21,657 bases of DNA, from positions 1 through 21,657 of the forward strand of contig JAISMA010000002.1 in assembly GCA_031276985.1 (NCBI GenBank). Direction: 5' to 3'. A model generated the notes under the pieces. It saw nothing but the letters and a program-made list of their open reading frames with translations. It searched no databases and had not been told where the DNA came from. Positions 1 to 8,943 of the stretch are shown here, in pieces (positions within the stretch are counted from its first letter, which is position 1; each line of letters begins with the position of its first letter). This stretch comes from Helicobacteraceae bacterium. GTDB lineage: Bacteria; Campylobacterota; Campylobacteria; Campylobacterales; SZUA-545. The translations under genes and the position numbers were made by a program.

Positions 1-1502
1 AGAATGTTCATCGAGCTTAACATGAGAATTTTCGCTTCGGCGATCGCCTCTTGACTAAGCGGCACATGCACCGCCATTTGGTCGCCGTCGAAGTCCGCGT
101 TGAAGGCGGCGCATACGAGAGGATGAAGGCGAATCGCCTTGCCGTCAATCAGCTTTGGGTGGAAGGCTTGAATTGAGAGCTTGTGAAGCGTCGGAGCGCG
201 GTTTAACAGCACGGGGTGTCCTTCGACGACCTCCTGCAAACACTCCCATACCTCGTTGCCCTGCTGCTCAATCAGCCGTTTTGCCTGTTTAAGCGTCGTG
301 GCGTAGCCTTTTTCCTCAAGTTTTGCCATGAGGTGCGGTTTGAATAGTTCCAGCGCCATAATTTTCGGTAGCCCGCACTGATCCATATTGAGTTCCGGAC
401 CAACCACGATCACCGATCGCCCTGAAAAATCCACGCGCTTGCCAAGCAGGTTTTGGCGAAAGCGCCCCTGTTTGCCCTTGATGATTTCGCTTAAAGATTT
501 GAGCGGACGCTTGTTCGCGCCTTTTACCGCGCTTGCGCGTCTGCCGTTGTCAAACAGCGCGTCGACCGCCTCTTGAAGCATTCGCTTTTCGTTGCGGATA
601 ATGATTTCGGGCGCTTCAAGCTCGATCAGCCGTTTTAAGCGGGCGTTGCGGTTAATCACGCGGCGATAGAGATCGTTTAGATCGCTCACGGCGAATTTGC
701 CGCCTTCAAGCGCGACAAGCGGACGAATATCGGGCGGCAAAACGGGCAAAACGGTCAAGATCATCCATTCGGGACGATTGTCGGAGTTTAAGAAAACCTC
801 GACGACCTTTAGCTTTTTGACGAGGGATTTCAGCTTGGTTTCAGCCGTCGTCTCTTTGATTGCCGCTTTTAGCCGATCGTACATTTCGGGCAGATCGAGA
901 TCTTCAAGCAGCCTTCGCACTACAGCCGCGCCCATTTCGGCGTGAAAGCCCGTGTGCGCGTAGCGCTCTTCAAGCGTTAAGTATTGCTCTTCGTTTAAGA
1001 TGTCGTATTTGACGACGGGAGTTTTGCTCTCCGCGTCGTAAAACGCTTCGCCCGCGTTTTCGACGATATACGCCTCGTAATAAAGCACGCGCTCCAGATC
1101 TTTTGTCATCACGCCAAGCAACGTTCCAACGCGGCTTGGCAGCGAATTAACGTACCAGATATGCGCTACGGGCGCGGCTAAATCAATATGTCCCATTCGG
1201 CTTCGGCGCACTTTGGAAGCGGTTACTTCCACGCCGCATTTTTCGCATTTAATGCCCTTGTAGCGCATTTTTTTGTATTTGCCGCACAAGCATTCGTAAT
1301 CGCGTACGGGACCGAAAATTTTGGCGCAAAAAAGCCCGTCGCGCTCCGGTTTTAGCGTGCGGTAGTTTATGGTTTCGGGTTTTTTGACCTCGCCAAAACT
1401 CCAGCTTAGGATCTTTTCGGGACTTGCGATCATCACCTGAAGCGCGTCAAAATCTCTTGCCTTTTCGTCGGGTCCAACTACGACTTTTTCTAATTTACTC
1501 AT
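1..1502 (-). CDS. rpoC: RNA polymerase beta' subunit, N-terminal part (cut by window edge)
   Basis: The first 500 codons of the beta' subunit of RNA polymerase are present; the gene runs off the left edge. The translation begins MSKLEKVVVG. It shows the N-terminal zinc-binding cysteines C71, C73, C86 and C89, the strongly conserved stretch around QGRFRQNLLGKRVDFSGRSV that precedes the active site, and the catalytic magnesium loop NADFDGD at residues 468-474 (bases 81-101), whose three aspartates hold the catalytic metal. The ATG at 1502 overlaps the rpoB stop (shared bases 1495-1502), so translation is probably coupled. The reading frame differs from rpoB, so the two are separate genes and not the fused rpoBC of Helicobacter and Wolinella. 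Identification is certain; only the downstream two thirds is unseen. Confidence 0.98.
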   Translation of the reverse strand, partial: MSKLEKVVVGPDEKARDFDALQVMIASPEKILSWSFGEVKKPETINYRTLKPERDGLFCAKIFGPVRDYECLCGKYKKMRYKGIKCEKCGVEVTASKVRRSRMGHIDLAAPVAHIWYVNSLPSRVGTLLGVMTKDLERVLYYEAYIVENAGEAFYDAESKTPVVKYDILNEEQYLTLEERYAHTGFHAEMGAAVVRRLLEDLDLPEMYDRLKAAIKETTAETKLKSLVKKLKVVEVFLNSDNRPEWMILTVLPVLPPDIRPLVALEGGKFAVSDLNDLYRRVINRNARLKRLIELEAPEIIIRNEKRMLQEAVDALFDNGRRASAVKGANKRPLKSLSEIIKGKQGRFRQNLLGKRVDFSGRSVIVVGPELNMDQCGLPKIMALELFKPHLMAKLEEKGYATTLKQAKRLIEQQGNEVWECLQEVVEGHPVLLNRAPTLHKLSIQAFHPKLIDGKAIRLHPLVCAAFNADFDGDQMAVHVPLSQEAIAEAKILMLSSMNI

Positions 1503-4500
1503 CGCCCGTTTCCTTATATAAGCTAATATCAAGCCCTAACGCTTGCAACTCTTTGGTTAAAACAAAGAAAATTTCCGGCACGCCGCTTGCGGGCATATTC
1601 TCGCCGCGCGTGATCGCCTTGTAGGTTTGCACCCGTCCTTCCACGTCGTCCGATTTGACCGTTAGCATTTCTCTAAGCGTGTGCGCCGCGCCGTAAGCCT
1701 CCAGCGCCCACACCTCCATTTCGCCGAAACGCTGACCGCCGAAAAGCGCCTTGCCGCCGACGGGCTGCTGCGTAACGAGCGAATAAGGTCCCGTGCTGCG
1801 CGCATGAGCCTTTTCATCGACGAGGTGGTGAAGTTTGAGCATGTACATATAGCCCACGTTCACCCGCTCCAAGAACTTCTCGCCCGTGCGTCCGTCGTAA
1901 AGCTCGGTTTTTCCGTCCGAATCGATCTTCGCCATTTCAAAGAGTTTTTTGAACTCGTTTGCGCCGACGCCCTCGAAAACGGGGCTTGCGAAGCGAACGC
2001 CTCTGCTCCAGTCGCGGGCGTATTTGATAAGCTCTTCGTCGCTTAATTGGGCGAGAAATTCCACGCCGATTTTAAGCGGCGCGGCGGATGCGATCTCGAT
2101 CATCTTTTCGCGCAGACGTTGAACGTAATCGTTTCGCTTTTGCTCGAAAATGCCCGCGAGTTGATCGCCTAAACGCTTGCCGACCAGCCCTAAATGCACC
2201 TCCAAAATCTGACCGATGTTCATACGGCTTGGAACGCCAAGCGGATTTAGCACGATCTCGATACTCGTTCCGTCTTCAAGATAGGGCATATCGTGTTCGG
2301 GAACGATCGTGGATACAATGCCCTTGTTGCCGTGTCTGCCCGCCATTTTGTCGCCGACTTTCAGCTTGCGTTTGGTGGCGATATAGACCTTCACGAGTTT
2401 TACCACGCCGCTTGGCAAAATATCGTCTTTTTCAATAACGGCTAATTTCTCTTCGTGGTCGATACGCAACTGCTCTTTTTCGTTTCTGAAGTGCGCTTTG
2501 ATCGCCTCGAAATTCGCCTGCGCGGTTTTGTCCAAGCCTTTGACGAGAGAGGTAACGGCGAAGCGGTTGATATTCTTTAGCTCCTCTTTGCTTATGCTTT
2601 CGCCTTGTTTGTAGGTTTTAGAGCCGATCGTAACCTCTTGCGCGAATTGCTGTTTGGGCAAAAAGCTGTTGATTTTCAGAGTCTCCTCGCGGTCGATCAT
2701 CTGCAACTTGTCGTTATTCTCGCGTTCTAGCTCCGCTTTTTGCGCCTCCAATTCGGCAATCGCGCGCTCGTCCGGCTCGACGCCTTTTTTGGTGAAGATT
2801 TTCACGTCGATAACCACGCCCTCCATGGATTCGGGGCAATAAAGCGATTTGTTTACAACGTGTCCGCCCTTTTCGCCGAAGATCATTCGCAAAAGCCGCT
2901 CTTCGGGCGTGAGTTTTACGTCCCCTTTGGGGCTTACCCTACCGACGAGAATCATGCCGGGCTTCACGTAAGAACCTATCTTGACAACGCCGCTGTCGTC
3001 TAGGTGCGTTATGTCATCTTCTTTGACGTTGGGCAGATCGCGGGTAATCTCCTCTACGCCGTGCTTAAGCTCTCTGGCGTCGATCTCTTTTTCGTAGATA
3101 TGAACGCTGGTGAAGGTATCCTCTTTGATGAGCTTTTCGCTGACTACGATCGCGTCTTCGTAGTTAAATCCGTTCCACGGCATAAAGGCGACTAATATGT
3201 TTTTGCCTAACGCCAATTCGCCTTGATCCATATTTGAGCCGTCGGCGATAATATCGTCGGCGACTACCGCGTCGCCTTTTTTTACGATCGGGCGTTGATC
3301 AAAGTTGCTGTTTTGGTTGGTGCGTAGATATTTTTGGAGCGGATAGTGATCGATATACGCGCCGTCCTCGTTTTCGCCAAGCACGTATATATTTTTGCTA
3401 TCGACCTTTTCCACCACGCCGTCGCGTCTTGCCTTGATACTTTGCCAAGCGTCGCGCGCGATGGTTTTTTCCATGCCCGTTCCCACGATCGGCGCGTCCG
3501 TCCAGATAAGCGGCACGGCTTGGCGTTGCATGTTTGAACCCATAAGGGCGCGGTTCGCGTCGTCGTGTTCCAAAAACGGAATCAAGCCCGCCGCTACGCC
3601 GACGACCATTTTTGGCGAAAGATCCATTAGGTTTACTTTATCGCGCTCGATAAGCATAATTTCGCCGTCTTTTCGCGCCTCGATAAGCTCTTCGATAATG
3701 CGCCCGTTTTCGTCGATCTTAACGCTTGCGGGCGTGATAACCTGTCCTTCTTCCTGCGTCGCGGTGAGATCGACGATCTCGTCCGTAACCGCGCCGTTTA
3801 TCACCTTTTTATACGGCGCTTGGATAAAGCCAAGCTCGTTTACTTTCGCGTATGTGGAAAGCGTGTTGATTAGACCGATGTTTTGACCCTCTGGCGTTTC
3901 GATCGGACAGATGCGCCCGTAGTGAGTGGAGTGAACGTCGCGCACTTCAAAGCCCGCGCGATCTTTGACTAATCCGCCTTCGCCAAGCGCGGAGAGACGG
4001 CGCTTGTGGGTGATTTCGGAGAGCGGATTGGTTTGATCCATAAACTGCGAAAGTTGACCCGTGCTGAAAAAGTCCAAAATCGTCGCGGTGATCAATTTGG
4101 TATTGATCAGATCGTGCGGCATAAGCTCGTCGTAAGAGCTAATGGTGGCGAGTTTGTCGCGGATAGCTTTTTGCATTTTGACAAGCCCTTGATGAAGCTC
4201 GTTTGAAAGCAACTCGCCGATTGCGCGAATGCGCTTGTTGCCCATGTGATCGCGATCGTCGATATGCCCTTGACCATTTTTGACTTTGATAAGATACTGA
4301 ACGGTTTTGATAATATCTTCGGGCGTTAACACGGTGATATATTCGGGAACTTCCACGCCGAGTTTGTGGTTCATCTTCATGCGACCGACTTTAGTCAGAT
4401 CGTAGCGCTCCGGGTCAAAAAAGAGCTTATCCACAAACTCTTTCGCCGCGTCTTTGGTTACGGGCTCGCCCGGACGCATAACTTTATAAATTCTAATTGC

Positions 4501-5634
4501 CGCCAGATCGTTTTCGTCGTCGATCTTTTCGGTTTGCCTTAGCAGTTTTAGCGACTCTATATCCGCCGCGAAAGCCGAAATTATCGATTTGTCGTAGCCC
4601 GGCGCCGCGTCGTTGGCGATCGTAACTTCCGTTACGCCAAGCTCCAGCAGTTTTTTCAGCTTGCTTTCGTCGAGTTGGGTAAGCGCGTCGTAAAGCACTT
4701 CGCCGCTTTTTTTGTCGATTACGGGTTCGGCAAGATGTCTTTCCAGCATCACTTCAAGCGGATACTCTACAAACTTCAGCCCTTCGTCTTTGAGCTTTTT
4801 CGCTTTAGCGCCCGCCAAACGTTTGCCCGCTTGAATGATCACTTCGCCGTTTTCGTCTTTTAGATCGTAATCGAGCCGTCCGCTAAACAGCTCTGGATCA
4901 AACGGCGCTAAGAAACGGTTCTCTCGCAGGGTGATTTTAAGTAGCGGATAAAATAGCCTAACGATGTCCTGTTTGTTGTAGCCAAGCGCGCGAAAGAAGA
5001 TCGTAATCGGCACTTTTCGGCGATTGTTAATGCGTACAAACAGCACGTCTTTCGCGTCGTACTCAAAGTGAAGCCAGCTGCCGCGATCGGGAATGATTTG
5101 CGACGTGTAGTTTAGCTTGTTGCCAACCGCGCCGCTTTCGTCGACTTTGAATATGACCCCGGGGCTTCTGTGAAGCTGATTGACGACGACGCGCTCAACG
5201 CCGTTGATGATGAAACTTGTGCGATCGGTCATCATCGGAATTTCGCGGACGTATAAAGATTGCTCTTTGATGTCCTTTACGCCGATAACTTTGCCCGCTT
5301 TTTCGTCTTTTTCGTTGACAAGCAGGCGCACCTTGATTTTAAGCGGTACGCAATAGGTTAATCCGCGCTCCATCGATTCTCTGATGGTGTATTTGGGCTT
5401 GCCAAATTCGCCGCCTAAGTATTCAAGCGTGATGTTGTTGTGTTGATCGTGAATAGGAAAGACGGAGCGAAAAACGCGCTCGATACCGCTGTTTTCGCGT
5501 GAATCTTGACCGATCATTAAAAAATCGTCGTAACTGTTTTGCTGAAGTTGCAAAAGATTGGGTATGGGCAAAGCCTGCGGGATTTTCGCAAAATCGACGC
5601 GAAGGCGGTTTCCCGATTTCAAACCGTTTAACAT
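1495..5634 (-). CDS. rpoB: RNA polymerase beta subunit
   Basis: Complete beta subunit of RNA polymerase, 1379 residues, a usual length for Campylobacterota. It carries the rifampicin-pocket segment LSQFMDQTNPLSEITHKRR, with the aspartate, histidine and following serine (RRLSALG) of the sensitive wild-type form. It also has the ETPEGQNIGLINTL motif, the long insertion rich in charged residues (around KKGVEPDERAIAELEAQ), the GRHGNKG motif, and the C-terminal clamp anchor ending in GGKALFGGQRFGEMEVWALEAYG. The threonine in DQTNP is as in Campylobacter, where E. coli has asparagine. A GAGGTAA ribosome binding site precedes the ATG at 5634. The 249-base gap to rplL upstream contains a strong stem-loop that may partly attenuate transcription. 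It overlaps rpoC by 8 bases. Confidence 0.99.
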   Translation of the reverse strand: MLNGLKSGNRLRVDFAKIPQALPIPNLLQLQQNSYDDFLMIGQDSRENSGIERVFRSVFPIHDQHNNITLEYLGGEFGKPKYTIRESMERGLTYCVPLKIKVRLLVNEKDEKAGKVIGVKDIKEQSLYVREIPMMTDRTSFIINGVERVVVNQLHRSPGVIFKVDESGAVGNKLNYTSQIIPDRGSWLHFEYDAKDVLFVRINNRRKVPITIFFRALGYNKQDIVRLFYPLLKITLRENRFLAPFDPELFSGRLDYDLKDENGEVIIQAGKRLAGAKAKKLKDEGLKFVEYPLEVMLERHLAEPVIDKKSGEVLYDALTQLDESKLKKLLELGVTEVTIANDAAPGYDKSIISAFAADIESLKLLRQTEKIDDENDLAAIRIYKVMRPGEPVTKDAAKEFVDKLFFDPERYDLTKVGRMKMNHKLGVEVPEYITVLTPEDIIKTVQYLIKVKNGQGHIDDRDHMGNKRIRAIGELLSNELHQGLVKMQKAIRDKLATISSYDELMPHDLINTKLITATILDFFSTGQLSQFMDQTNPLSEITHKRRLSALGEGGLVKDRAGFEVRDVHSTHYGRICPIETPEGQNIGLINTLSTYAKVNELGFIQAPYKKVINGAVTDEIVDLTATQEEGQVITPASVKIDENGRIIEELIEARKDGEIMLIERDKVNLMDLSPKMVVGVAAGLIPFLEHDDANRALMGSNMQRQAVPLIWTDAPIVGTGMEKTIARDAWQSIKARRDGVVEKVDSKNIYVLGENEDGAYIDHYPLQKYLRTNQNSNFDQRPIVKKGDAVVADDIIADGSNMDQGELALGKNILVAFMPWNGFNYEDAIVVSEKLIKEDTFTSVHIYEKEIDARELKHGVEEITRDLPNVKEDDITHLDDSGVVKIGSYVKPGMILVGRVSPKGDVKLTPEERLLRMIFGEKGGHVVNKSLYCPESMEGVVIDVKIFTKKGVEPDERAIAELEAQKAELERENNDKLQMIDREETLKINSFLPKQQFAQEVTIGSKTYKQGESISKEELKNINRFAVTSLVKGLDKTAQANFEAIKAHFRNEKEQLRIDHEEKLAVIEKDDILPSGVVKLVKVYIATKRKLKVGDKMAGRHGNKGIVSTIVPEHDMPYLEDGTSIEIVLNPLGVPSRMNIGQILEVHLGLVGKRLGDQLAGIFEQKRNDYVQRLREKMIEIASAAPLKIGVEFLAQLSDEELIKYARDWSRGVRFASPVFEGVGANEFKKLFEMAKIDSDGKTELYDGRTGEKFLERVNVGYMYMLKLHHLVDEKAHARSTGPYSLVTQQPVGGKALFGGQRFGEMEVWALEAYGAAHTLREMLTVKSDDVEGRVQTYKAITRGENMPASGVPEIFFVLTKELQALGLDISLYKETGDE

Positions 5635-5766
5635 TGTTTAGGTTACCTCGCAATAAATAGCCGCGCCCTGCGGCGCGTAAATTTTAATGAAGCGAAAGGC
5701 GCTTCGTTAATGACGTTGGACTCGAATTTGTAGCGTGAGCGCGCACAATCGTTGCGCGCGAGAAAA

Positions 5767-5823
5767 GGCTCTCTCGCCCAAAAAAGCCCGCTTTTTGGTA
5801 ACCTACGCGAAAGCGAGAGAGCC
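5767..5823 (-). terminator. Stem-loop between rplL and rpoB, probable attenuator or processing site
   Basis: Bases 5813-5823 (GCGAGAGAGCC on the + strand) pair perfectly with 5767-5777 (GGCTCTCTCGC), an 11-bp stem. Inside it a second short stem pairs 5781-5786 with 5791-5796 (AAAAAG/CTTTTT). In the direction of transcription the outer stem is followed by TTTTCTCG, a short U-run. In E. coli the rplL-rpoB gap holds a partial terminator and an RNase III site that lower rpoBC output relative to the ribosomal proteins. The position and shape here suggest the same role, but the U-run is short, so termination would be incomplete at most. Confidence 0.5.
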
Positions 5824-5883
5824 GAAGCGTTGAAACAAAACGGCGATCATAGAACAAATCGCCTAAAACGTTTGGCGCGAAAA

Positions 5884-6261
5884 CTATTTTAACTCGACCG
5901 CGCCGCCGGCTTCTTCGAGTTTCTTTTTCCACTCTTGCGCGTCCGCTTTGGCGACGTGCTCTTTGATGATCGACGGAGCGCCGTCGACGATGTCTTTTGC
6001 CTCTTTAAGCCCCAGCGTCGTCAATTCGCGGACGACTTTGATCACGTTGATCTTTTTCTCGCCGGCGGACATAAGATGAACGGCAAACTCGCTCTTTTCT
6101 TCCTCGACGGGCGCGGCGGCTGCGGCGGCGGATGCGCCCGCTACTACGGCTGGAGCGGCGCTAACGCCGAATTTCTCTTCAAAAGCCTTAACGAGATCGT
6201 TAAGCTCTACCACGGTTAATTTGCCTATATGCTCAAGCAGTTCTTCTTTTGTAATCGCCAT
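5884..6261 (-). CDS. rplL: 50S ribosomal protein L7/L12
   Basis: L7/L12, the stalk protein that recruits and stimulates translation GTPases, 125 residues. It has the N-terminal dimerisation region (MAITKEELLEHIGKLTVVEL), an alanine-rich hinge at about residues 36-52, and the compact C-terminal domain with KKINVIKVVRELTTLGLKEAKDIVD, whose helices contact EF-Tu and EF-G. An AAAAGG ribosome binding site lies just before the ATG at 6261. It follows rplJ by 31 bases, so the two stalk proteins are made together; L7/L12 is usually needed in four or more copies per L10, and stronger initiation here would serve that. Confidence 0.98.
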   Translation of the reverse strand: MAITKEELLEHIGKLTVVELNDLVKAFEEKFGVSAAPAVVAGASAAAAAAPVEEEKSEFAVHLMSAGEKKINVIKVVRELTTLGLKEAKDIVDGAPSIIKEHVAKADAQEWKKKLEEAGGAVELK

Positions 6262-6292
6262 TTTTTTCCTTTTCGTTGTAGCTTAAGCCGCT

Positions 6293-6772
6293 TTACGCGG
6301 CGAGTTTCTTAGACAGATTGTCAAGACCCGTAACAAAACCGCGCAACGGCGCTATCCATACCGATAGCAACATGCCGATAAGCTGCTCTTTGGAAGGCAG
6401 TTTGGCAAGCGCGTCGATATAATTCGCGTCCACGACTTTATCCTCAATATGACCCTGTTTAACGACCAACTTATCTTTGGACGCGGCGGCGAATTTGCTA
6501 ACCGTTTTGATTAGACTTAATCCGTCCGCTCCCCAAATAAATACGTTGCCGTCTTTGAGAGTCAAACCCTCTTTGCCCGCGTTTTTCAGCGCGATCGCGG
6601 CAAGCGTGTTTTTCGACACGCGCGCAAACGCTCCAATCTTTCGCGCCTGATTTCTGAGATCCTCGAATTCCGCGACGGTAAGACCTTTGTAATCGGCTAC
6701 CAAAATGGCGCCGCTCGTTTTGAACGCCTCCGTCAAAGAATCGATGATTTCCGCTTTCTGTGTTTTTGTCAT
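6293..6772 (-). CDS. rplJ: 50S ribosomal protein L10
   Basis: L10, the base of the ribosomal stalk, 159 residues. The N-terminal RNA-binding domain is clear (KAEIIDSLTEAFKTSGAILV, then DYKGLTVAEFEDLRNQARK), with the helix that binds L7/L12 dimers at the C-terminus. Start ATG at 6772 with a good AAAGGAG site. The 91-base space to rplA upstream contains a compact stem-loop that may be the autoregulatory L10 leader. Confidence 0.98.
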   Translation of the reverse strand: MTKTQKAEIIDSLTEAFKTSGAILVADYKGLTVAEFEDLRNQARKIGAFARVSKNTLAAIALKNAGKEGLTLKDGNVFIWGADGLSLIKTVSKFAAASKDKLVVKQGHIEDKVVDANYIDALAKLPSKEQLIGMLLSVWIAPLRGFVTGLDNLSKKLAA

Positions 6773-6796
6773 TTAACTCCTTTCCGACAAACTTCG

Positions 6797-6832
6797 GCGG
6801 GTCGAATTAAGTTTAGTCGCCTAAACGCCCGC
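6797..6832 (-). promoter_or_regulatory. Candidate L10 leader stem-loop upstream of rplJ
   Basis: In the rplA-rplJ gap the mRNA can form GCGGG (6828-6832) paired with CCCGC (6797-6801), enclosing a perfect hairpin GTTTAG/CTAAAC (6821-6826 with 6811-6816) closed by a GCGA tetraloop. An internal stretch is unpaired on the 3' side only, as in a kinked L10-type leader. L10 or the L10-L12 complex represses its own mRNA through such leaders in many bacteria. The position just before the rplJ ribosome binding site fits. The family assignment was not checked with a covariance model. Confidence 0.4.
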
Positions 6833-6863
6833 TGTCTTTAGCCTACAGAAATCAAAACCGCGC

Positions 6864-7568
6864 TTAACCGCGCAGTTCCGTTAGTTCGTTCACGTCCAAT
6901 AAAATAGAGGGCGACATGGTAAGGCTCATCGCCGCTTTTTTCACGTACCTGCCTTTTGCGCTTGAGGGCTTCATGCGGTTTAGCGCCTTCATCAGCGTTT
7001 CGGCGTTTTCCTTGATTTTCTCGCTGGAGAAACTCGCCTTGCCTATTCCCGCGTGAATGTTGCCTTTTTTATCGACTTTGAAACTAATCTGTCCGCCTTT
7101 GGCGTTTTTAACCGCCGTTTTTACATCCTGCGTTACGGTGCCGGTTTTCGGGTTTGGCATAAGCCCTTTTGGACCCAAAATCCGACCGATCTTGCCCACT
7201 ACGCCCATCATATCGGGCGTGGCGATAACGACGTCGAAATTGACGACGCCTTTCGTTACCTCCTCGGCGAGATCGTTTTCTCCGACTATATCCGCGCCGG
7301 CGTCCTGCGCTTCTTTGGCTTTGTCGCCTTTGGCGAATACCGCGACGCGCACCGTTTTACCTGTGCCGTGCGGCAAAACGACCGCGCCTCTAATCATCTG
7401 ATCGGCGTGGCGCGGATCGACGTTAAGCCAAACGGCAAGCTCCACCGTTTCGTCAAACTTCGCGCTTTTAAGTTCGCCGATCTTCTGCGCCGCTTTATCC
7501 AGCGTGTAGATCGCGCCCTTTTCCAGCGCGTCGTTAAGTTTTTGTATGCGTTTAGACGTTTTGGGCAT
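6864..7568 (-). CDS. rplA: 50S ribosomal protein L1
   Basis: L1, the mobile stalk protein next to the tRNA exit site, 234 residues and full length. It contains the L1 signature region PNPKTGTVTQDV and the RNA-binding stretch GGQISFKVDKKGNIHAGIGKASF. Start ATG at 7568 with AGGAG a few bases upstream. It follows rplK by only 8 bases, so the two are cotranscribed and probably coupled. In other bacteria L1 represses the rplKA message. Confidence 0.98.
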   Translation of the reverse strand: MPKTSKRIQKLNDALEKGAIYTLDKAAQKIGELKSAKFDETVELAVWLNVDPRHADQMIRGAVVLPHGTGKTVRVAVFAKGDKAKEAQDAGADIVGENDLAEEVTKGVVNFDVVIATPDMMGVVGKIGRILGPKGLMPNPKTGTVTQDVKTAVKNAKGGQISFKVDKKGNIHAGIGKASFSSEKIKENAETLMKALNRMKPSSAKGRYVKKAAMSLTMSPSILLDVNELTELRG

Positions 7569-7576
7569 AATTTCTC

Positions 7577-8002
7577 CTAATCCACTATCTGAACGCCCAT
7601 GCTACGAGCGGAACCGGCTATGGTTTTGAACGCCGCCTCCTCGTCGTAGGCGTTCATATCGACGATCTTTTGCTTGACGATCGCGTTAATCTGCGCCTTG
7701 CTGATTTTGCCCGCGACGTTTTTAAGCGGGTTAGCCGCGCCTTTTTCAATGCCCGCGGCTTTTTTAATCAGATCGGTAACGGGCGGTTGCTTCGTGATGA
7801 ACGAAAAACTTTTATCTTCGTATACCGTGATCACTACGGGCAGATTCCAGCCCGCGCTCTCTTTGGTTTTTTCGTTGAACTCTTTGCAAAACGCCATGAT
7901 ATTGACGCCTCTTTGACCAAGCGCCGGACCAACGGGCGGCGAAGGATTCGCTTTTGTCGCCGGAATAACGAGTTTGATCTGTCCCACGACTTTTTTTGCC
8001 AT
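7577..8002 (-). CDS. rplK: 50S ribosomal protein L11
   Basis: L11, part of the GTPase-associated centre, binding 23S rRNA helices 43/44, 141 residues. The proline-rich N-terminal linker region PATKANPSPPVGPALGQRGV is intact, as is the C-terminal rRNA-binding domain ending AGSARSMGVQIVD. Start ATG at 8002 preceded by AAAGGA. It lies 16 bases after nusG in the same transcript. Confidence 0.98.
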   Translation of the reverse strand: MAKKVVGQIKLVIPATKANPSPPVGPALGQRGVNIMAFCKEFNEKTKESAGWNLPVVITVYEDKSFSFITKQPPVTDLIKKAAGIEKGAANPLKNVAGKISKAQINAIVKQKIVDMNAYDEEAAFKTIAGSARSMGVQIVD

Positions 8003-8018
8003 CTTGACTTGTCCTTTC

Positions 8019-8552
8019 TTAAACTATTTTTTCGACTTTTGAATACTCAATCTCAACGGGCGTCGATCGACCGAAGATTGATACGTTAAGGCGCAACTTG
8101 CCCGACGAGGCTTCGTACTCTTCGACGACGCCGGTAAAATTGGCGAAGGGACCGTCGATAATCCGCACCTGCTCGGCGGTATCGAAGAACACCTTGTGCT
8201 TCGCGGGTCCTTTGTTGCGCGCTTTTTCCAGAATCTGCTGAATATCCTTCTCCTGAAGCGGAGCGGGCTTTTTCTCCTCGCCGATGAAGCGCGATACTTT
8301 CGGAAGCGACTGAATGCGATGCCACAGATCGTTATCCAGCTCAAGTTGCGCGAAAACGTAACCCGGATATATGCATCGCTCGACCGTTTTGGGTTTGCCG
8401 CTTTTATTAAGCTCGATCACGTCCTCCGTCGGAACGACAATCTCAAACACGCGATCGGAGATTGCAAGCTCGTCGCGCATACGCGCAATCGATCGCTTGA
8501 CGCTCTGCTCGCTTCCGTAATAGGTCTGGATCGCATACCACTTTTGAGCCAC
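8019..8552 (-). CDS. nusG: Transcription termination/antitermination factor NusG
   Basis: NusG, which binds the RNA polymerase clamp and links it to Rho or to the ribosome, 177 residues. The N-terminal NGN domain begins with AQKWYAIQTYYGSEQSVKRS and contains the hydrophobic surface around CIYPGYVFAQLELDNDLWHRI. The C-terminal KOW domain is VRIIDGPFANFTGVVEEYE onward. The start is GTG at 8552, set by an AAGGA site seven bases upstream; no ATG fits. It is 9 bases after secE. Confidence 0.98.
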   Translation of the reverse strand: MAQKWYAIQTYYGSEQSVKRSIARMRDELAISDRVFEIVVPTEDVIELNKSGKPKTVERCIYPGYVFAQLELDNDLWHRIQSLPKVSRFIGEEKKPAPLQEKDIQQILEKARNKGPAKHKVFFDTAEQVRIIDGPFANFTGVVEEYEASSGKLRLNVSIFGRSTPVEIEYSKVEKIV

Positions 8553-8561
8553 GATTTATCC

Positions 8562-8744
8562 TTAATTGACGATCGACGAAACGCTAAAACTCATCAGCAG
8601 ATCGACCAGCGCCAAAAAGAGCGTTATCACGGTTACCACCGCGAATACGGCGATAAACGCGCTTTTTACCTGCATAGACAGGGGAAAGATAACCTTGCTC
8701 AACTCAGCGCGAGAGAGCCTGATATAACTAATTAGTTTTCCCAT
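8562..8744 (-). CDS. secE: Preprotein translocase subunit SecE
   Basis: SecE, the small clamp subunit of the SecYEG channel, 60 residues, the short single-span form found in most bacteria. It has the amphipathic N-terminal helix ISYIRLSRAELSKVIFPL and one membrane segment at about residues 29-52. Start ATG at 8744 with AGGA upstream. It sits between tRNA-Trp and nusG, the usual place in Campylobacterota. Confidence 0.96.
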   Translation of the reverse strand: MGKLISYIRLSRAELSKVIFPLSMQVKSAFIAVFAVVTVITLFLALVDLLMSFSVSSIVN

Positions 8745-8767
8745 TTACATCCTCGTTATCCGCCTAA

Positions 8768-8843
8768 TGGCAGGGTAGGTAGGATTCGAACCCACAGCCT
8801 ACTGATTTGGAATCAGCCGCTCTACCGTTGGAGCTACTACCCT
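8768..8843 (-). tRNA. trnW: tRNA-Trp (CCA anticodon)
   Basis: Full cloverleaf of 76 bases with encoded CCA. The acceptor arms AGGGTAG and CTACCCT pair, the discriminator is G as expected for tRNA-Trp, the anticodon loop is TTCCAAA (anticodon CCA), and the T loop is GGTTCGAATCC-like. It lies between rpmG and secE and must be cut out of the operon transcript. Confidence 0.97.
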
Positions 8844-8943
8844 AGCTTGCTCTTTTTTACGCCTAGCGCGTTTGTTTAAGCGCCGCCGCCAAATTAAACG
8901 CGCCTGACTTAATTAAGCCTTTGCGAAGATCGCGCCCGAAACC

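Noticed and set aside
5684..5932. A leftward open frame of 82 residues across the rplL-rpoB gap.
   Set aside because: It overlaps rplL in another frame and crosses the strong stem-loop; the protein is arginine-rich and low in order, a shadow frame.
7053..7580. A 175-codon rightward open frame opposite rplA.
   Set aside because: Antisense shadow of a conserved ribosomal gene; GC-rich codons on the opposite strand often leave such frames open.
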